The translations under genes and the position numbers were made by a program. Below, piece by piece: positions 35,997 through 45,552 of a DNA stretch of 64,000 nucleotides (within the stretch, counting starts at the first letter, position 1; each line of letters starts with the position of its first letter). The notes below the pieces were generated by a model. That model was not told the origin of the DNA, searched no databases, and was given only the letters and a program-made list of their open reading frames with translations. The stretch comes from Marinisporobacter sp. (GTDB lineage Bacteria; Bacillota; Clostridia; Peptostreptococcales; Thermotaleaceae), in contig JAOARV010000003.1 in assembly GCA_025210395.1 (NCBI GenBank), forward strand, positions 1-64,000, read 5' to 3'.

Positions 35997-36420
35997 AGTA
36001 CCCCTCCTCGAAAAAAAATGAATTTTTCAAAAATTACAAGTAAAAAATATAGTAAATCTAAGAAAAGTAGTGTGAATAGATTTACTTTTCTATATAAATT
36101 GAAAAATGATACATATACCTATTATAGCATAATAAAGAAGTATATATTACACTATTCATAAGATTGATAAATATTTTTACAGTTATTATATACCTTTGGA
36201 TTTTATGTAAAATATTTCAAAGTCCATAGAATAAAAGTCAAAAGATGATTGAATTTTGTAGAGAAATAAGGCGTGTTTATGAAGATGATTATTAAGGCTA
36301 TAGCTAATGAAGCAGCGTTACACCTTTGCAAAAATATATTTTAAAAAATCTAGTATAGATTTTGTGTAAATTATATGATATTATTATTTTTCGTGACACT
36401 ATAAGAATTGGAGGAAATGT
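35997..36420. other. Divergent intergenic region (ilvE / sulP)
   Basis: These 424 bases have no convincing ORF. They are very AT-rich and should hold both promoters. A minus-strand TTGACT at about 36236-36241 is a possible -35 for ilvE, but a matching -10 is not clear. AAAATCTA/TAGATTTT near 36344-36362 can form a small hairpin. No T-box or riboswitch was recognised. Confidence 0.35.
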
Positions 36421-37953
36421 ATGTTATTTAATCAAGAAAAAGTTGAAACCATGAATGTAAAAAACGAAATTTTATCAGGACTCACAGTGGCTTTGGCATT
36501 GGTACCAGAAGCTGTAGCTTTTGCCCTTGTAGCAGGAGTTAAGCCATTAGTAGGATTATATGCAGCTTTTTTAGTGGGACTGATTACTTCTGTTTTTGGA
36601 GGAAGACCAGGAATGATTTCTGGAGCTACAGGGGGACTTGCTGTTGTGATGGTAGCACTTGTAGCACAGCATGGAGTAGAATATTTATTTGCAGCAGTAG
36701 TTGTAATGGGGATCATACAAATATTAGTAGGGGTATTAAAACTGGGAAAATTTGTAAGAATTATTCCTCATCCGGTTATGCTAGGATTTGTAAATGGATT
36801 GGCTATTGTGATTTTTTTAGCTCAATTAAACCAATTTAAAGTAGCAGCTAGTGATGGAGCACTACATTGGATGATGGGTACAGAGTTATGGATTATGATA
36901 GGCTTAGTAGCGCTTACTATGATGATTATTTATATTTTGCCTAAATTAACAAAAGCAATACCCGCATCTTTATTTGCAATTATTGTTGTATCGGTACTGG
37001 TAAATATTTTCAATTTAGATACAAGAACGGTTGGGGATATTGCTCGTGTTGGCGGAGGATTTCCAGCCTTTCATATGCCGAATGTACCTATAAATTTAGA
37101 AACTCTTAAAATTATATTCCCCTATGCAGTTATTTTTGCGGCAGTAGGACTTATTGAATCTCTTATGACTTTAACATTAGTAGATGAAATTACAGATACA
37201 AGAGGTAGAAGTAATAAAGAATGTATGGGACAAGGACTTGCTAATATCATAACAGGCTTTTTCGGAGGAATGGGTGGTTGTGCAATGATTGGGCAGAGTA
37301 TGATCAATATTAATTCTGGAGGGCGTAGAAGATTATCTGGAATTTCAGCATCCTTATTCTTATTAGGATTTATATTGTTTGCATCTGATTTGATCGAAAA
37401 AATTCCTCTAGCAGCATTAACGGGCGTAATGTTTATGGTAGTGATTGCAACCTTTGAATGGGCGAGCTTTAGAATTATGAGAAATATTCCAAAGGCAGAT
37501 GCTTTTGTGATTGTTTTAGTTTCAGTAGTTACTGTATTTGAAGATTTAGCCATTGCAGTAGGGGTAGGAGTAATTGTATCCTCTTTAGTGTTTGCTTGGG
37601 AAAAAGGGAAAAGAATAGATGTGAATACACATATGGAAGAAAATGGAACAAAAATATATCAAATAAGAGGAGCTTTATTTTTTGGTTCTTCGCGTAACTT
37701 TATAGAAGCCTTTGATATTAAAAACGATCCAGAAGATATTATAATAGATTTTATGCATGCGAGAGTTTTTGATCATACAGGGATAGAAAGTATCAATACG
37801 TTAACAGGAAAATATAAAAGCTTAGGGAAAAAGCTTCATTTAAGGCATTTAAGCACAGAATGCTATGGGTTTATTCAAGATGCAAAAGAAATTGTTGAAG
37901 TAAATATTATTGAAGATCCAAAATATCATATTGCATTGAATGAGTTAGGATAA
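36421..37953 (+). CDS. SulP family anion transporter with STAS domain
   Basis: A 510-residue SLC26/SulP transporter with about 12-14 membrane segments and a C-terminal STAS domain (about 410-505). The SulP signature region lies near the start (GLTVALALVPEAVAFALVAG). Family members carry sulfate, bicarbonate or other anions; the substrate here is not predictable. The start ATG follows GGAGG. Monocistronic. Confidence 0.88.
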   Translation: MLFNQEKVETMNVKNEILSGLTVALALVPEAVAFALVAGVKPLVGLYAAFLVGLITSVFGGRPGMISGATGGLAVVMVALVAQHGVEYLFAAVVVMGIIQILVGVLKLGKFVRIIPHPVMLGFVNGLAIVIFLAQLNQFKVAASDGALHWMMGTELWIMIGLVALTMMIIYILPKLTKAIPASLFAIIVVSVLVNIFNLDTRTVGDIARVGGGFPAFHMPNVPINLETLKIIFPYAVIFAAVGLIESLMTLTLVDEITDTRGRSNKECMGQGLANIITGFFGGMGGCAMIGQSMININSGGRRRLSGISASLFLLGFILFASDLIEKIPLAALTGVMFMVVIATFEWASFRIMRNIPKADAFVIVLVSVVTVFEDLAIAVGVGVIVSSLVFAWEKGKRIDVNTHMEENGTKIYQIRGALFFGSSRNFIEAFDIKNDPEDIIIDFMHARVFDHTGIESINTLTGKYKSLGKKLHLRHLSTECYGFIQDAKEIVEVNIIEDPKYHIALNELG

Positions 37954-37970
37954 TTGAAAATGAATCATAT

Positions 37971-38010
37971 AAAAAAGGACCATTCCCATATAGGGAATAG
38001 GTCCTTTTGA
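37971..38010 (+). terminator. Terminator after the SulP gene
   Basis: AAAAGGACC-TTCCC pairs with GGGAA-GGTCCTTTT across a small loop, with one interruption. Confidence 0.85.
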
Positions 38011-38050
38011 ATACACATGAAAAAATTAATGATAAAATAGAATGCTGATC

Positions 38051-38983
38051 TTAAGAATAAGAAAGCTTGTGGTTATTTTTTTTCTTAGTGGATGTTTTTA
38101 CTTTAAACTGAATTAATACGACTGCAAATAGGATAGAAGCTATTCCCATGATTTGAGGCATTTCTAATGTTTCTTTGTAAATCACGTATCCTAATATAGC
38201 AGCAATAATCGGTTCGATACTACATATAATACTAGCTTTACCAGATTCAATATATTGTAATGCTTTTATAAATAATCCATTAGGAATAACTGTTGCTACA
38301 AAGCCTATTGCAATGATATAGAAAATAGACGTTAAGCTATTCGTTTTCTCTATTAAAGATACAGGAGATCTAAAGAGCCATAAAAAAAGTGAAGCAAATA
38401 TAAAAGAATATACTAAAAGGGTTTTAGGAGAATATTTTTTTGCACCAAGCTTACCTAAAATATTTTGAAGGGCAACGGTAAAACCTGATAATACACCCAT
38501 GCCTATTCCAAATAGATTATCAAATTTTAATGCTTCAGGGTCATAGCCTTTAGAAATCAAAAAGCATCCAACAATGGATAAAATAAGAGCAAGCGTTGTC
38601 TGCAATGTAAATTTTTCTTTGAATATAAAATAAGACATAATCATTACAAAAATTGGATTTGTAAATAATAAAACAGAAGCCGTTGCAATACTAGTATATT
38701 TTACTGCATAGGTAAAAGAAATAAACATGCCATCTAATGCAACAATTCCATAAAACATAAAAAATAGAATACTCTTAAAATCAGTTTTAAAGCATTTTGG
38801 ATCTTTTATTAAATTATAGATCACATAAAAAATTACTGCTACTGTGGGTCTAAGGGCTGATATAGAGAGATCATCAAAGCCTAATTCACTTAGTTTTCTT
38901 GTAAGTATTGCCATCATGCCCCAACAGGCTGCGCAGATGACAACAAATAAGTAACCTTCCTTGAGTTTCTTTGAATCATTCAT
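38051..38983 (-). CDS. EamA family transporter under T-box-like control
   Basis: A 310-residue DMT/EamA transporter with about ten membrane helices and a basic C-terminus (KTSTKKKNNHK). The start ATG has AAGGAGG upstream. Its leader resembles a T-box attenuator, and in Firmicutes T-boxes in front of transporters usually indicate amino-acid transport. An amino acid is therefore a possible substrate, but the leader lacks the specifier region that would name it. Confidence 0.82.
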   Translation of the reverse strand: MNDSKKLKEGYLFVVICAACWGMMAILTRKLSELGFDDLSISALRPTVAVIFYVIYNLIKDPKCFKTDFKSILFFMFYGIVALDGMFISFTYAVKYTSIATASVLLFTNPIFVMIMSYFIFKEKFTLQTTLALILSIVGCFLISKGYDPEALKFDNLFGIGMGVLSGFTVALQNILGKLGAKKYSPKTLLVYSFIFASLFLWLFRSPVSLIEKTNSLTSIFYIIAIGFVATVIPNGLFIKALQYIESGKASIICSIEPIIAAILGYVIYKETLEMPQIMGIASILFAVVLIQFKVKTSTKKKNNHKLSYS

Positions 38984-39020
38984 TTGTACTACCTCCTTGT
39001 AAGATAAATATTAAATATAA

Positions 39021-39196
39021 AAAATAAAAACGCCCCTTAGATAAATTAGAAAATTTATCTAAGGGACGAAATAAGTATCGTGTTATCACCCTGTTCTACG
39101 AGGAAAAATTCGTATTCACCTTGTAACGGTGGCAAGCCGAAAAACTATGAAATTTAACTACAAAACTAGTATAGTAGAAAGGAAGGAACTTGTCAA
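39021..39196 (-). promoter_or_regulatory. T-box-like attenuator without Stem I, with its own promoter
   Basis: On the minus strand: promoter TTGACA (39191-39196), 17 bases, TATACT (39168-39173). Then short hairpins CACC/GGTG and TACGA/TCGTA, the T-box-like AGGGTGATAACACG (39079-39092), and a terminator CGTCCCTTAGATAAAT paired with ATTTATCTAAGGGGCG and a T-run. CGTCCCT can instead pair with AGGGTG..ACG as antiterminator. Only about 70 bases lie between start site and T-box, too few for a normal Stem I. The bulge reads TGAT where TGGN normally binds the tRNA end. Confidence 0.7.
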
Positions 39197-39212
39197 GATT
39201 AGATTCATAGAT

Positions 39213-39247
39213 AAAAATCCCCCTAAGTTTCTGTGCTTTTAGAGGTG
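39213..39247 (-). terminator. Terminator of the spore protein gene
   Basis: On the minus strand CCTCTAA (39239-39245) pairs with TTAGGGG (39220-39226), followed by ATTTTTAT. It separates sspH from the T-box-like leader. Confidence 0.6.
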
Positions 39248-39253
39248 TATTTT

Positions 39254-39445
39254 TTACTTCAGTTCTCGGTCTGTTTCTCTTAATTCCGAAAGGGGTACTG
39301 TAATCATTTCATTATTTTCAAGAACTCTTATGGTGCTCATTTCAGTGCTTGTATTTATATTTTCAAGCCAAACAGAGATGCCTTTATAGAGGACTTCAAT
39401 ATTCTCTTCCCCGTTTATAATTTCATTTGCTCTTTTGGTAATCAT
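39254..39445 (-). CDS. sspH: H-type small acid-soluble spore protein
   Basis: A 63-residue SASP of the H type, beginning MITKRANEIINGEENIEV with YKGISVWLE and ending in VPLSEL. Such proteins are packed in the spore core and made in the forespore. The ATG at 39445 follows AGGAGGG; a longer in-frame start has no such site. Upstream on the minus strand GTATG and CATATGA with 16 bases between them only loosely resemble a sigma G promoter. Confidence 0.88.
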   Translation of the reverse strand: MITKRANEIINGEENIEVLYKGISVWLENINTSTEMSTIRVLENNEMITVPLSELRETDRELK

Positions 39446-39640
39446 AAAATCCCTCCTAAAAATCATATGGTATTCAATAGATCAGCATACTAAATGTATT
39501 ATTTCCTATAAAATATAAAATATGAAAATAAATAGTATTTTCTATAGGGAAGACTTTTTGTAACGAAAAATTATAAACAAAAAGATTGTCATATGAGAAA
39601 TTGGTATAAAAAAGATTATTTGGATGAAGGATAAAGGATA

Positions 39641-39669
39641 TTACCAAAATATACAAAATGTGTTAAAAT
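39641..39669 (+). promoter_or_regulatory. Promoter of the MoxR-type operon
   Basis: TTACCA (39641-39646), a 17-base spacer and TAAAAT (39664-39669) lie about 25 bases before the first start codon. Confidence 0.5.
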
Positions 39670-39695
39670 TATAGAGACAAAAAAGGAGGGAGATT

Positions 39696-40667
39696 ATGAA
39701 AGAGTGGTTTAATGAAAAAATAACAGATGCAAGAGTTTTAGATTTAGCTATGGAAGTGTATAGAAAGAAGTTAAAAAGCATCATAGGATATCAAATAATA
39801 TTTGGTATTATAGTAACACTACTTGCATTAGTAGGAAGTCTTATATTGATACCTATGGCGTATATCCTTGGAGAGGGAGGAACATTTGGATTTATTTGCT
39901 TTGCTACAGTTATCTTTATAGGAATAGGAACTTTTGTATGTATGAGTAAAGCAGGAATTTTCCATATAGCTTATGGATATGTAAATGGAGAAAATGTAGA
40001 TGCTTCTGAAGCAGTAGGAAGGGCTTTTTCAAGCTTTGGGCCATCTATTAGGGTAACTACTGCATTGGCTGTATGCTTATTACCTATTGTGATTATTATG
40101 GCAGTTATGGGAGTAACAACTACAAGCATTACTATTTTTGCTAATCAATTGAAGTCGTTAACCTTTTTTGGAATTATGATGAATGTACTCTTATATACTT
40201 TTTTGGGAACGGTTATTGGAAGTTATTTATTTTATACCCTCCATATTGCTATATTTGATAAAGGAAAGGGCTTTGAGTCTATTAAAAAGAGTATAAAATT
40301 TGCAAAGGGAGAAGTTCTAAAAAATGCCTTTCGTGTAGTGAGTATTTTGATCTTTGAATGGGGCGTGCAAGTATCTATTTATGCAGGAATTGCAGGTATT
40401 TGTGCCTTAATTTATTTTACACTGGGGAAGGTGGATGGAGGAGACTCTCTTATATCACAGATTATGCTATATGGAAACATAGCAAAGCCTTTTATCAATT
40501 TTATAGTAGGAATATTTTTATCACCAGCATTACCCATTATATGGACCCTTTATTATGTGAATATGAAGTATAAAAAAGAAGGGTTTAAAATACACAACAT
40601 GGTTGATACACTTAAGATAGAAAAAGATCCAGTGAATATACAGTCTATCCATCTAAGTAAAGAATAA
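39696..40667 (+). CDS. Multi-pass membrane protein, first gene of the MoxR/DUF58 operon
   Basis: A 323-residue protein with about six to seven membrane helices and no enzymatic motif. The arrangement resembles the membrane domain seen in some glycerophosphodiesterase-associated and DUF-type proteins encoded beside MoxR ATPases. The start ATG follows AAGGAGGG. It ends 12 bases before the DUF4129 gene. Function unknown; probably part of the same membrane assembly. Confidence 0.65.
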   Translation: MKEWFNEKITDARVLDLAMEVYRKKLKSIIGYQIIFGIIVTLLALVGSLILIPMAYILGEGGTFGFICFATVIFIGIGTFVCMSKAGIFHIAYGYVNGENVDASEAVGRAFSSFGPSIRVTTALAVCLLPIVIIMAVMGVTTTSITIFANQLKSLTFFGIMMNVLLYTFLGTVIGSYLFYTLHIAIFDKGKGFESIKKSIKFAKGEVLKNAFRVVSILIFEWGVQVSIYAGIAGICALIYFTLGKVDGGDSLISQIMLYGNIAKPFINFIVGIFLSPALPIIWTLYYVNMKYKKEGFKIHNMVDTLKIEKDPVNIQSIHLSKE

Positions 40668-40679
40668 AGGAGTAAAAAA

Positions 40680-41312
40680 GTGAGATTGCCAAAGGAAATA
40701 TTTGAAAAAAACATGAACGAAATTATAAATAGTTCTAAATATGAGCATCTTTCTGAAAAGGAAAATCTCTTTCATAAACTTTTAGAAAAATTAGGAGAAC
40801 TTTTAGAAAAGGTCTTTGGAAAGGGAAATTCCCCTTCAAGTATTAGTACAAATACAACTCAAAATACTTTTATTATTGTTGTAATTCTTTTAATCGGTGT
40901 GCTGCTTTTTTATTTGACAAGACAAAATAGAAGTATAGATACAAGGAAAAAGGTTATTTATGGGGAAACGATAGATGAAGAAACAACTTATGAAAGCTTA
41001 CAAAAAAAAGCTATACAATATGAAAAAGAAAAAAATTATAAGGATGCTATTAGACTCTATTTTATTAGTATCCTGGTGAGGATGAATGAAAAATCATTAT
41101 GCTTTTTAGATGATTCAAAAACCAATGAAGAGATCTTAAAGGTATTAAGGGATAAAGAATTTAGTGGAGGTCATCTTTTTAAAGGCATAGGTGATTATTT
41201 TCAATATATTTGGTATGGAAATAAAGGGGTTGAAGAAGAAGGGTTTATTTGGTATAAGAATGAAATGAATCACCTTTTTATGGAGGTCAAAAATTATCAT
41301 GAAAAAGCATAA
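40680..41312 (+). CDS. DUF4129-domain membrane protein
   Basis: A 210-residue protein with one membrane helix (about 63-80) and a cytoplasmic C-terminal DUF4129-like domain (about 105-205, including KDAIRLYFISILVRMNE). DUF4129 proteins are regularly encoded with MoxR and DUF58 proteins. GTG start with AAAGGAG upstream. It overlaps the next gene by 14 bases, indicating translational coupling. Confidence 0.75.
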   Translation: MRLPKEIFEKNMNEIINSSKYEHLSEKENLFHKLLEKLGELLEKVFGKGNSPSSISTNTTQNTFIIVVILLIGVLLFYLTRQNRSIDTRKKVIYGETIDEETTYESLQKKAIQYEKEKNYKDAIRLYFISILVRMNEKSLCFLDDSKTNEEILKVLRDKEFSGGHLFKGIGDYFQYIWYGNKGVEEEGFIWYKNEMNHLFMEVKNYHEKA

Positions 41313-42309
41313 AGTTATAGGGATTATATTTTTGTTGATTGGTATTTACTTGGTGAATCGTTTTAATATTGTTGATCAAACCATAGGAAAGGCAAATAAA
41401 GATAATGAATCTTTACCCCTAAATACTTCAAAGAGAGGGGTATCTATTTATTATGATACCTTAAAAGCTTTAGGTTATTCTGTGACCGTTGATGCAGCTT
41501 CCTTTTTAGATCAAGAATCTAAAGGAATATTTGTCATTACTGAAAATAAACAGCCTCTTTCTTTCAAACTAGAGGAAGCTGAAAATTTTATTAAAAAGGG
41601 TGGAAAGCTCATCTATTTAACAGATCAATATAAAAAATATAAATATCCGAATCTTTTAAAAAAGTATAAGGAAAAAGCTTTTGTATATGCTTTAGGAAAA
41701 GGAAGGATTATGATTGGAGATATTAACCTCATTACAAATAAAACCCTTTTAAAAAATAAAGAAGGCGCTTATTTTGTTTTAAAGTGTATAGAAGATTTTA
41801 AAGGAGATATATATTTTAATGAATATTATCGTTTCAAACAAGGGCAAACCCCTTCTTTATATCGAAATCTTCCTTTTTATGTAAAGGTTATATTGTTTCA
41901 GCTCATATTCTTTATAGCAGGAGGAATTGTCTACTTAGGAAAGAGATTTGGAAAAGCGAAAAGAATCATAAATGAAATAGAAAGAGATGAAAATGAATAT
42001 TTGTATGCTGCTGCGAACCTTTATGAAAAGGGAGGAAGCATGAATACAGTATATAATGAATTTTTTATGGAGCTGCAAAAGGAAGTGAATAAGACCTTCA
42101 AAAGAAGAGTTAAGAAAGAAGAAATTATGGATTTATGGGAAAAACATAGTATGCCTCATAAAGAAAAGGCTTTAAGGATATTTCATGGTCCATTAGTAAC
42201 CAATCATCAAAAAGATTTTATGAGGAGCATAAAAGATATGGATGAATTAACACAAATGCTAGCAAAAAGGAGAGAAGTGGCTTGGAAGCGATTAAAACAA
42301 AGGACTTAA
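41299..42309 (+). CDS. DUF4350-domain membrane protein
   Basis: A 336-residue protein with an N-terminal membrane helix (about 5-20), an extracytoplasmic domain resembling DUF4350 (RGVSIYYDTLKALGY near 48-62), a second helix near 200-215 and a helical cytoplasmic tail. DUF4350 proteins accompany MoxR/DUF58/DUF4129 systems. Overlaps both neighbours (14 and 28 bases). Confidence 0.75.
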   Translation: MKKHKVIGIIFLLIGIYLVNRFNIVDQTIGKANKDNESLPLNTSKRGVSIYYDTLKALGYSVTVDAASFLDQESKGIFVITENKQPLSFKLEEAENFIKKGGKLIYLTDQYKKYKYPNLLKKYKEKAFVYALGKGRIMIGDINLITNKTLLKNKEGAYFVLKCIEDFKGDIYFNEYYRFKQGQTPSLYRNLPFYVKVILFQLIFFIAGGIVYLGKRFGKAKRIINEIERDENEYLYAAANLYEKGGSMNTVYNEFFMELQKEVNKTFKRRVKKEEIMDLWEKHSMPHKEKALRIFHGPLVTNHQKDFMRSIKDMDELTQMLAKRREVAWKRLKQRT

Positions 42310-43235
42310 TGAGGAATATAAAAACTGAATTGAAGAAAGTAATCATTGAGCAGGAAGAAGTTATAGATTTAATTCTCATAGCTTTATTAACAAAGGGACA
42401 TGTATTATTAGAAGGGGTACCAGGGCTTGGGAAAACTCTTTTAATAAAATCATTAGCAAAGACAATGGGTATTGATTTTAATCGGGTTCAGTTCACACCT
42501 GATTTGATGCCATCAGACATTACAGGTGCTAGAATCTATAATACAAAGGAAAGAGCGTTTGAATTTATAAAAGGACCTATATTTACAAACCTGCTATTAG
42601 GAGATGAAATCAATAGAACACCGCCAAAGACGCAAGCAGGTCTTCTTGAGACTATGGAAGAGAGAAGAGTAACTATTGATGGAGTAGAATACAAATTACA
42701 AGATCCTTTTATGGTTTTTGCTACACAAAATCCAGTAGAATATGAAGGAACTTATCTACTCCCAGAAGCCTTGTTAGATAGATTTTTAATGAAAATATAT
42801 ATAGATTATCCATCTCTTCAAGGGGAAATAGAATTAATTAAAAAATATCATGAGGGATTTGATAAAACACTTGAAAATGTAGGAATCAATGTAATAGGAA
42901 GTAGAGAGGACTTATTAGGGTGTCAAAAGGAAGTAGAAAAGATTCGTGTGGAAGATTCGTTGATTGAATATATTGCACAAATCATTTACAAAACGAGAGA
43001 GCTATCCTTCGTAGAAATAGGAAGTAGTCCAAGAGGAGCTATTGCACTTATGCAAGCATCTAAAGCCAATGCGTTACTGAGTGAGAGAGATTTTGTCATT
43101 CCAGAGGATATTAAAAGGATTGCTTATCCAGTCCTAAGACATCGTATTATTCTAAAGCCTGAAGCTTATGTGGAAGGTATTAAAACAGATGATGTGATCA
43201 ATCAAATTTTATCAGAAGTGAAAGTTCCCCGTTAA
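42282..43235 (+). CDS. MoxR-type AAA+ ATPase
   Basis: A 317-residue MoxR-family AAA+ ATPase: Walker A GVPGLGKT near residues 46-53, Walker B LLGDEINRTPPK near 105-116, and ATQNPVEYEGTYLLPEA around 147-163. The family acts as a chaperone inserting metals or maturing complexes, often with a DUF58 partner. TTG start at 42282 has AAAGGAG 9 bases upstream and lies within the preceding gene. Followed by DUF58 after about 16 bases. Confidence 0.9.
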   Translation: MEAIKTKDLMRNIKTELKKVIIEQEEVIDLILIALLTKGHVLLEGVPGLGKTLLIKSLAKTMGIDFNRVQFTPDLMPSDITGARIYNTKERAFEFIKGPIFTNLLLGDEINRTPPKTQAGLLETMEERRVTIDGVEYKLQDPFMVFATQNPVEYEGTYLLPEALLDRFLMKIYIDYPSLQGEIELIKKYHEGFDKTLENVGINVIGSREDLLGCQKEVEKIRVEDSLIEYIAQIIYKTRELSFVEIGSSPRGAIALMQASKANALLSERDFVIPEDIKRIAYPVLRHRIILKPEAYVEGIKTDDVINQILSEVKVPR

Positions 43236-43251
43236 GGGCGGTGAAAAAGTG

Positions 43252-44559
43252 ATGATTACGAAGAAGTTTATAGGGATGGCATTGATTGGGACAGTTTTTA
43301 TAGGAATGAGCATCCCCTTTGGTATATATTTTGAAATTTTTATCATGTATAATACGATTTTATTGGTTCTTACCCTTATAGATTATTTTAGTACACCTAT
43401 ACAAAATATTTTTGAAATAGAGAGAATAGGAGATTGCAAATTATCCTTATTAGAAGAAGAAAATATAAGTGTTCGGATCTATAATAAAGGGAGCTTAAAG
43501 ACAAATATAGAAGTTTTGCATGAATTCCCAAATGCTTTCACCTGCAAAAGAGATTATTTTACAGAAAGCATTGACTCTCATTCAAATCATACATTTACTT
43601 TTAAGATTGTTCCTAATAAAAGAGGTGCATTTTCCTTTGAAGAAATATATATCAGACGATTAGGACGATTAGGTCTTATTAAGAAGGATTTGCTTATAAA
43701 AAATAATAAAGAATATAAAGTATACCCTAGTCTTAAAAATTTAAAAAAGTACCATATGATGTTAAAAAAAGATTATTTTTTAAGCAGTGGGAATAAGCTG
43801 GTTAAGAAAAAATCTGATGGGAGAGAATTTGAAAGCTTAAGAGAATATGTAAGAGGAGATGATATTCGAAAGATTAACTGGGTGAAAACTGCAAGGGAAA
43901 ATAAGTTGATGATCAATCAATATGAACCAGAAAACAACAAGCATATACATATATTACTAGATGCAGGAAGAACTATGAGTTATCGAGTAAATGAATATAG
44001 CAAGCTAGATTTAGCTATTAATGCAGCTGTATTTTTATCAGATGTGGTATGTCATAATAAAGATCAATCAGGACTGATGGTATTTAATACGAAGGTGGAT
44101 ACTTTTGTAAAACCTTCTAAAGGAGATCATCATAGAAATACCATACTAGAAGCTCTTTATCATGTGGAAGGAACAAAGCTTACATCGAATTATGATGAAG
44201 TACTATTTTATCTAGCTAGTAAAGAAAAAAGAAGAAGTCTAATCTGTATTTTTACAGATATGGATACCTTGCAGGAAGTATATTATATAGAAAAGGGGCT
44301 GGAATACATTACTAGAAAACATGAGGTGGTTATGTTTTTAGTAAAGGATGAAAAATTAGATGAAGCTATGGGCATTGAAGTAAATAATCAAAAAGATGCC
44401 TTTGTAAAAGGCATCGGGTATAAAATGAAAAATGAAAGGAAAAGAATCATCAAATCATTAAATAGAAAAGGCGTTATTTGTATTGAATGTGATCAAGAGG
44501 ACATCATCTATAAAGCTGTCAATGAATATATGAGAATAAAGAACAAAGAAGCTATATAG
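43252..44559 (+). CDS. DUF58-domain protein (MoxR partner)
   Basis: A 435-residue protein with two N-terminal membrane helices (about 5-45), an extended beta-rich middle and a vWA-like DUF58 domain. The diagnostic GREFESLREYVRGDDIRKINW motif lies near residues 192-212, written here only as a landmark of 21 positions beginning GREFES and ending KINW. vWA-type HILLDAGRTM follows near 240. DUF58 proteins are the standard partner of MoxR ATPases. The 3' end overlaps the convergent SpoIIM-like gene by 8 bases. Confidence 0.88.
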   Translation: MITKKFIGMALIGTVFIGMSIPFGIYFEIFIMYNTILLVLTLIDYFSTPIQNIFEIERIGDCKLSLLEEENISVRIYNKGSLKTNIEVLHEFPNAFTCKRDYFTESIDSHSNHTFTFKIVPNKRGAFSFEEIYIRRLGRLGLIKKDLLIKNNKEYKVYPSLKNLKKYHMMLKKDYFLSSGNKLVKKKSDGREFESLREYVRGDDIRKINWVKTARENKLMINQYEPENNKHIHILLDAGRTMSYRVNEYSKLDLAINAAVFLSDVVCHNKDQSGLMVFNTKVDTFVKPSKGDHHRNTILEALYHVEGTKLTSNYDEVLFYLASKEKRRSLICIFTDMDTLQEVYYIEKGLEYITRKHEVVMFLVKDEKLDEAMGIEVNNQKDAFVKGIGYKMKNERKRIIKSLNRKGVICIECDQEDIIYKAVNEYMRIKNKEAI

Positions 44560-45493
44560 ATGATTTTGAAAGGTTTCTATATAGGATCAGTCCTAATAAT
44601 GTGAAACCTGCAAAGCTTAGCTTAATCATTGGGGAGATGGCAAGGGGGGTAAAGAAGCCTTCGATGATTCCTGCAATAACTAAAAGGAGGATACATCCTA
44701 ATAATAAGCGAGCCCCTTCTTTGCCACTTTGAATAAGCATATCTAGTCGTTTGTATTTACCTGGGATCAATAATCCTTTCCCTAATAATAAACCGGCTCC
44801 ACCAGCGATAAAAATAGCTGTTAATTCAATGATTCCATGGGGAAGTATGAGGGATGCGTATTTTATTAAATCTCCATTTAAATATACAAGACCTGTTAAA
44901 GCACCTAACATGCAGCCATTGATAAAAAGAATATAAAGGGTACCAATCCCTAGAAATACACCGTAAACAAAAGCTCGTAGACTAACAGTAATATTGTTAA
45001 TCATAATTGTACTAGACATAAGAGGATAATCCCACTCTCGATTTTTAAAGCTATAGTCAATGGTTTCTAGTATAGATTCAGGTAAAAAATAGTAACTGTT
45101 TGCAGGATCCTTAAGAACTAGAATAAAGCTAATGATTGTCCCCAATAAAAAAACAAGAAAGCTTGAGATGATAAAAGGGTGATATTTTCTTAATACCATC
45201 GGAAAACCTTTTAATATATAATCTTTAAAATCAACCAAAGGATTCTTTTGAACCGTATATAGATGATGATGGGCACTACCTACTAAAGTATTAAGGTATT
45301 TTTCAAGCTTTGATTGGGGGTAATAGGTTCTTACATAAGCTAGATGATGACTAGTAGATCTAAAAAGATACAAAAATCGTTCTGTTTTTTCTGATGGAAT
45401 ATTTGAGATACTTTTTTTACTGAATAAATGGATATGTTCTTCAAGTTCATCCCAATATACTTTGTTTTTTTCTATAAAAATATTTTCTTTCAA
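44552..45493 (-). CDS. SpoIIM-like (DUF95) membrane protein
   Basis: A 313-residue protein: an N-terminal cytoplasmic helical domain (about 1-100), then five to six membrane helices. NGCMLGALTGLVYLNG and LILPHGIIELTAIFIAGGAG are typical of the SpoIIM/DUF95 family. It is larger than true SpoIIM (about 210 residues). Such long versions usually sit beside MoxR/DUF58/RDD genes and are not the sporulation septal protein. TTG at 45493 has GAGG 8 bases upstream; the GTG at 45502 overlaps that site. Divergent from the RDD gene. Confidence 0.82.
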   Translation of the reverse strand: MKENIFIEKNKVYWDELEEHIHLFSKKSISNIPSEKTERFLYLFRSTSHHLAYVRTYYPQSKLEKYLNTLVGSAHHHLYTVQKNPLVDFKDYILKGFPMVLRKYHPFIISSFLVFLLGTIISFILVLKDPANSYYFLPESILETIDYSFKNREWDYPLMSSTIMINNITVSLRAFVYGVFLGIGTLYILFINGCMLGALTGLVYLNGDLIKYASLILPHGIIELTAIFIAGGAGLLLGKGLLIPGKYKRLDMLIQSGKEGARLLLGCILLLVIAGIIEGFFTPLAISPMIKLSFAGFTLLGLILYRNLSKSSI

Positions 45494-45552
45494 TATACTC
45501 ACCTCAATACTATTGTAACAAATTTTAATTAAAGGAAAAAGGAGGAAATGTT

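Noticed and set aside
35997-36420. A T-box leader for ilvE
   Set aside because: No AGGGTGG-type sequence or terminator lies between the promoter region and the start codon.
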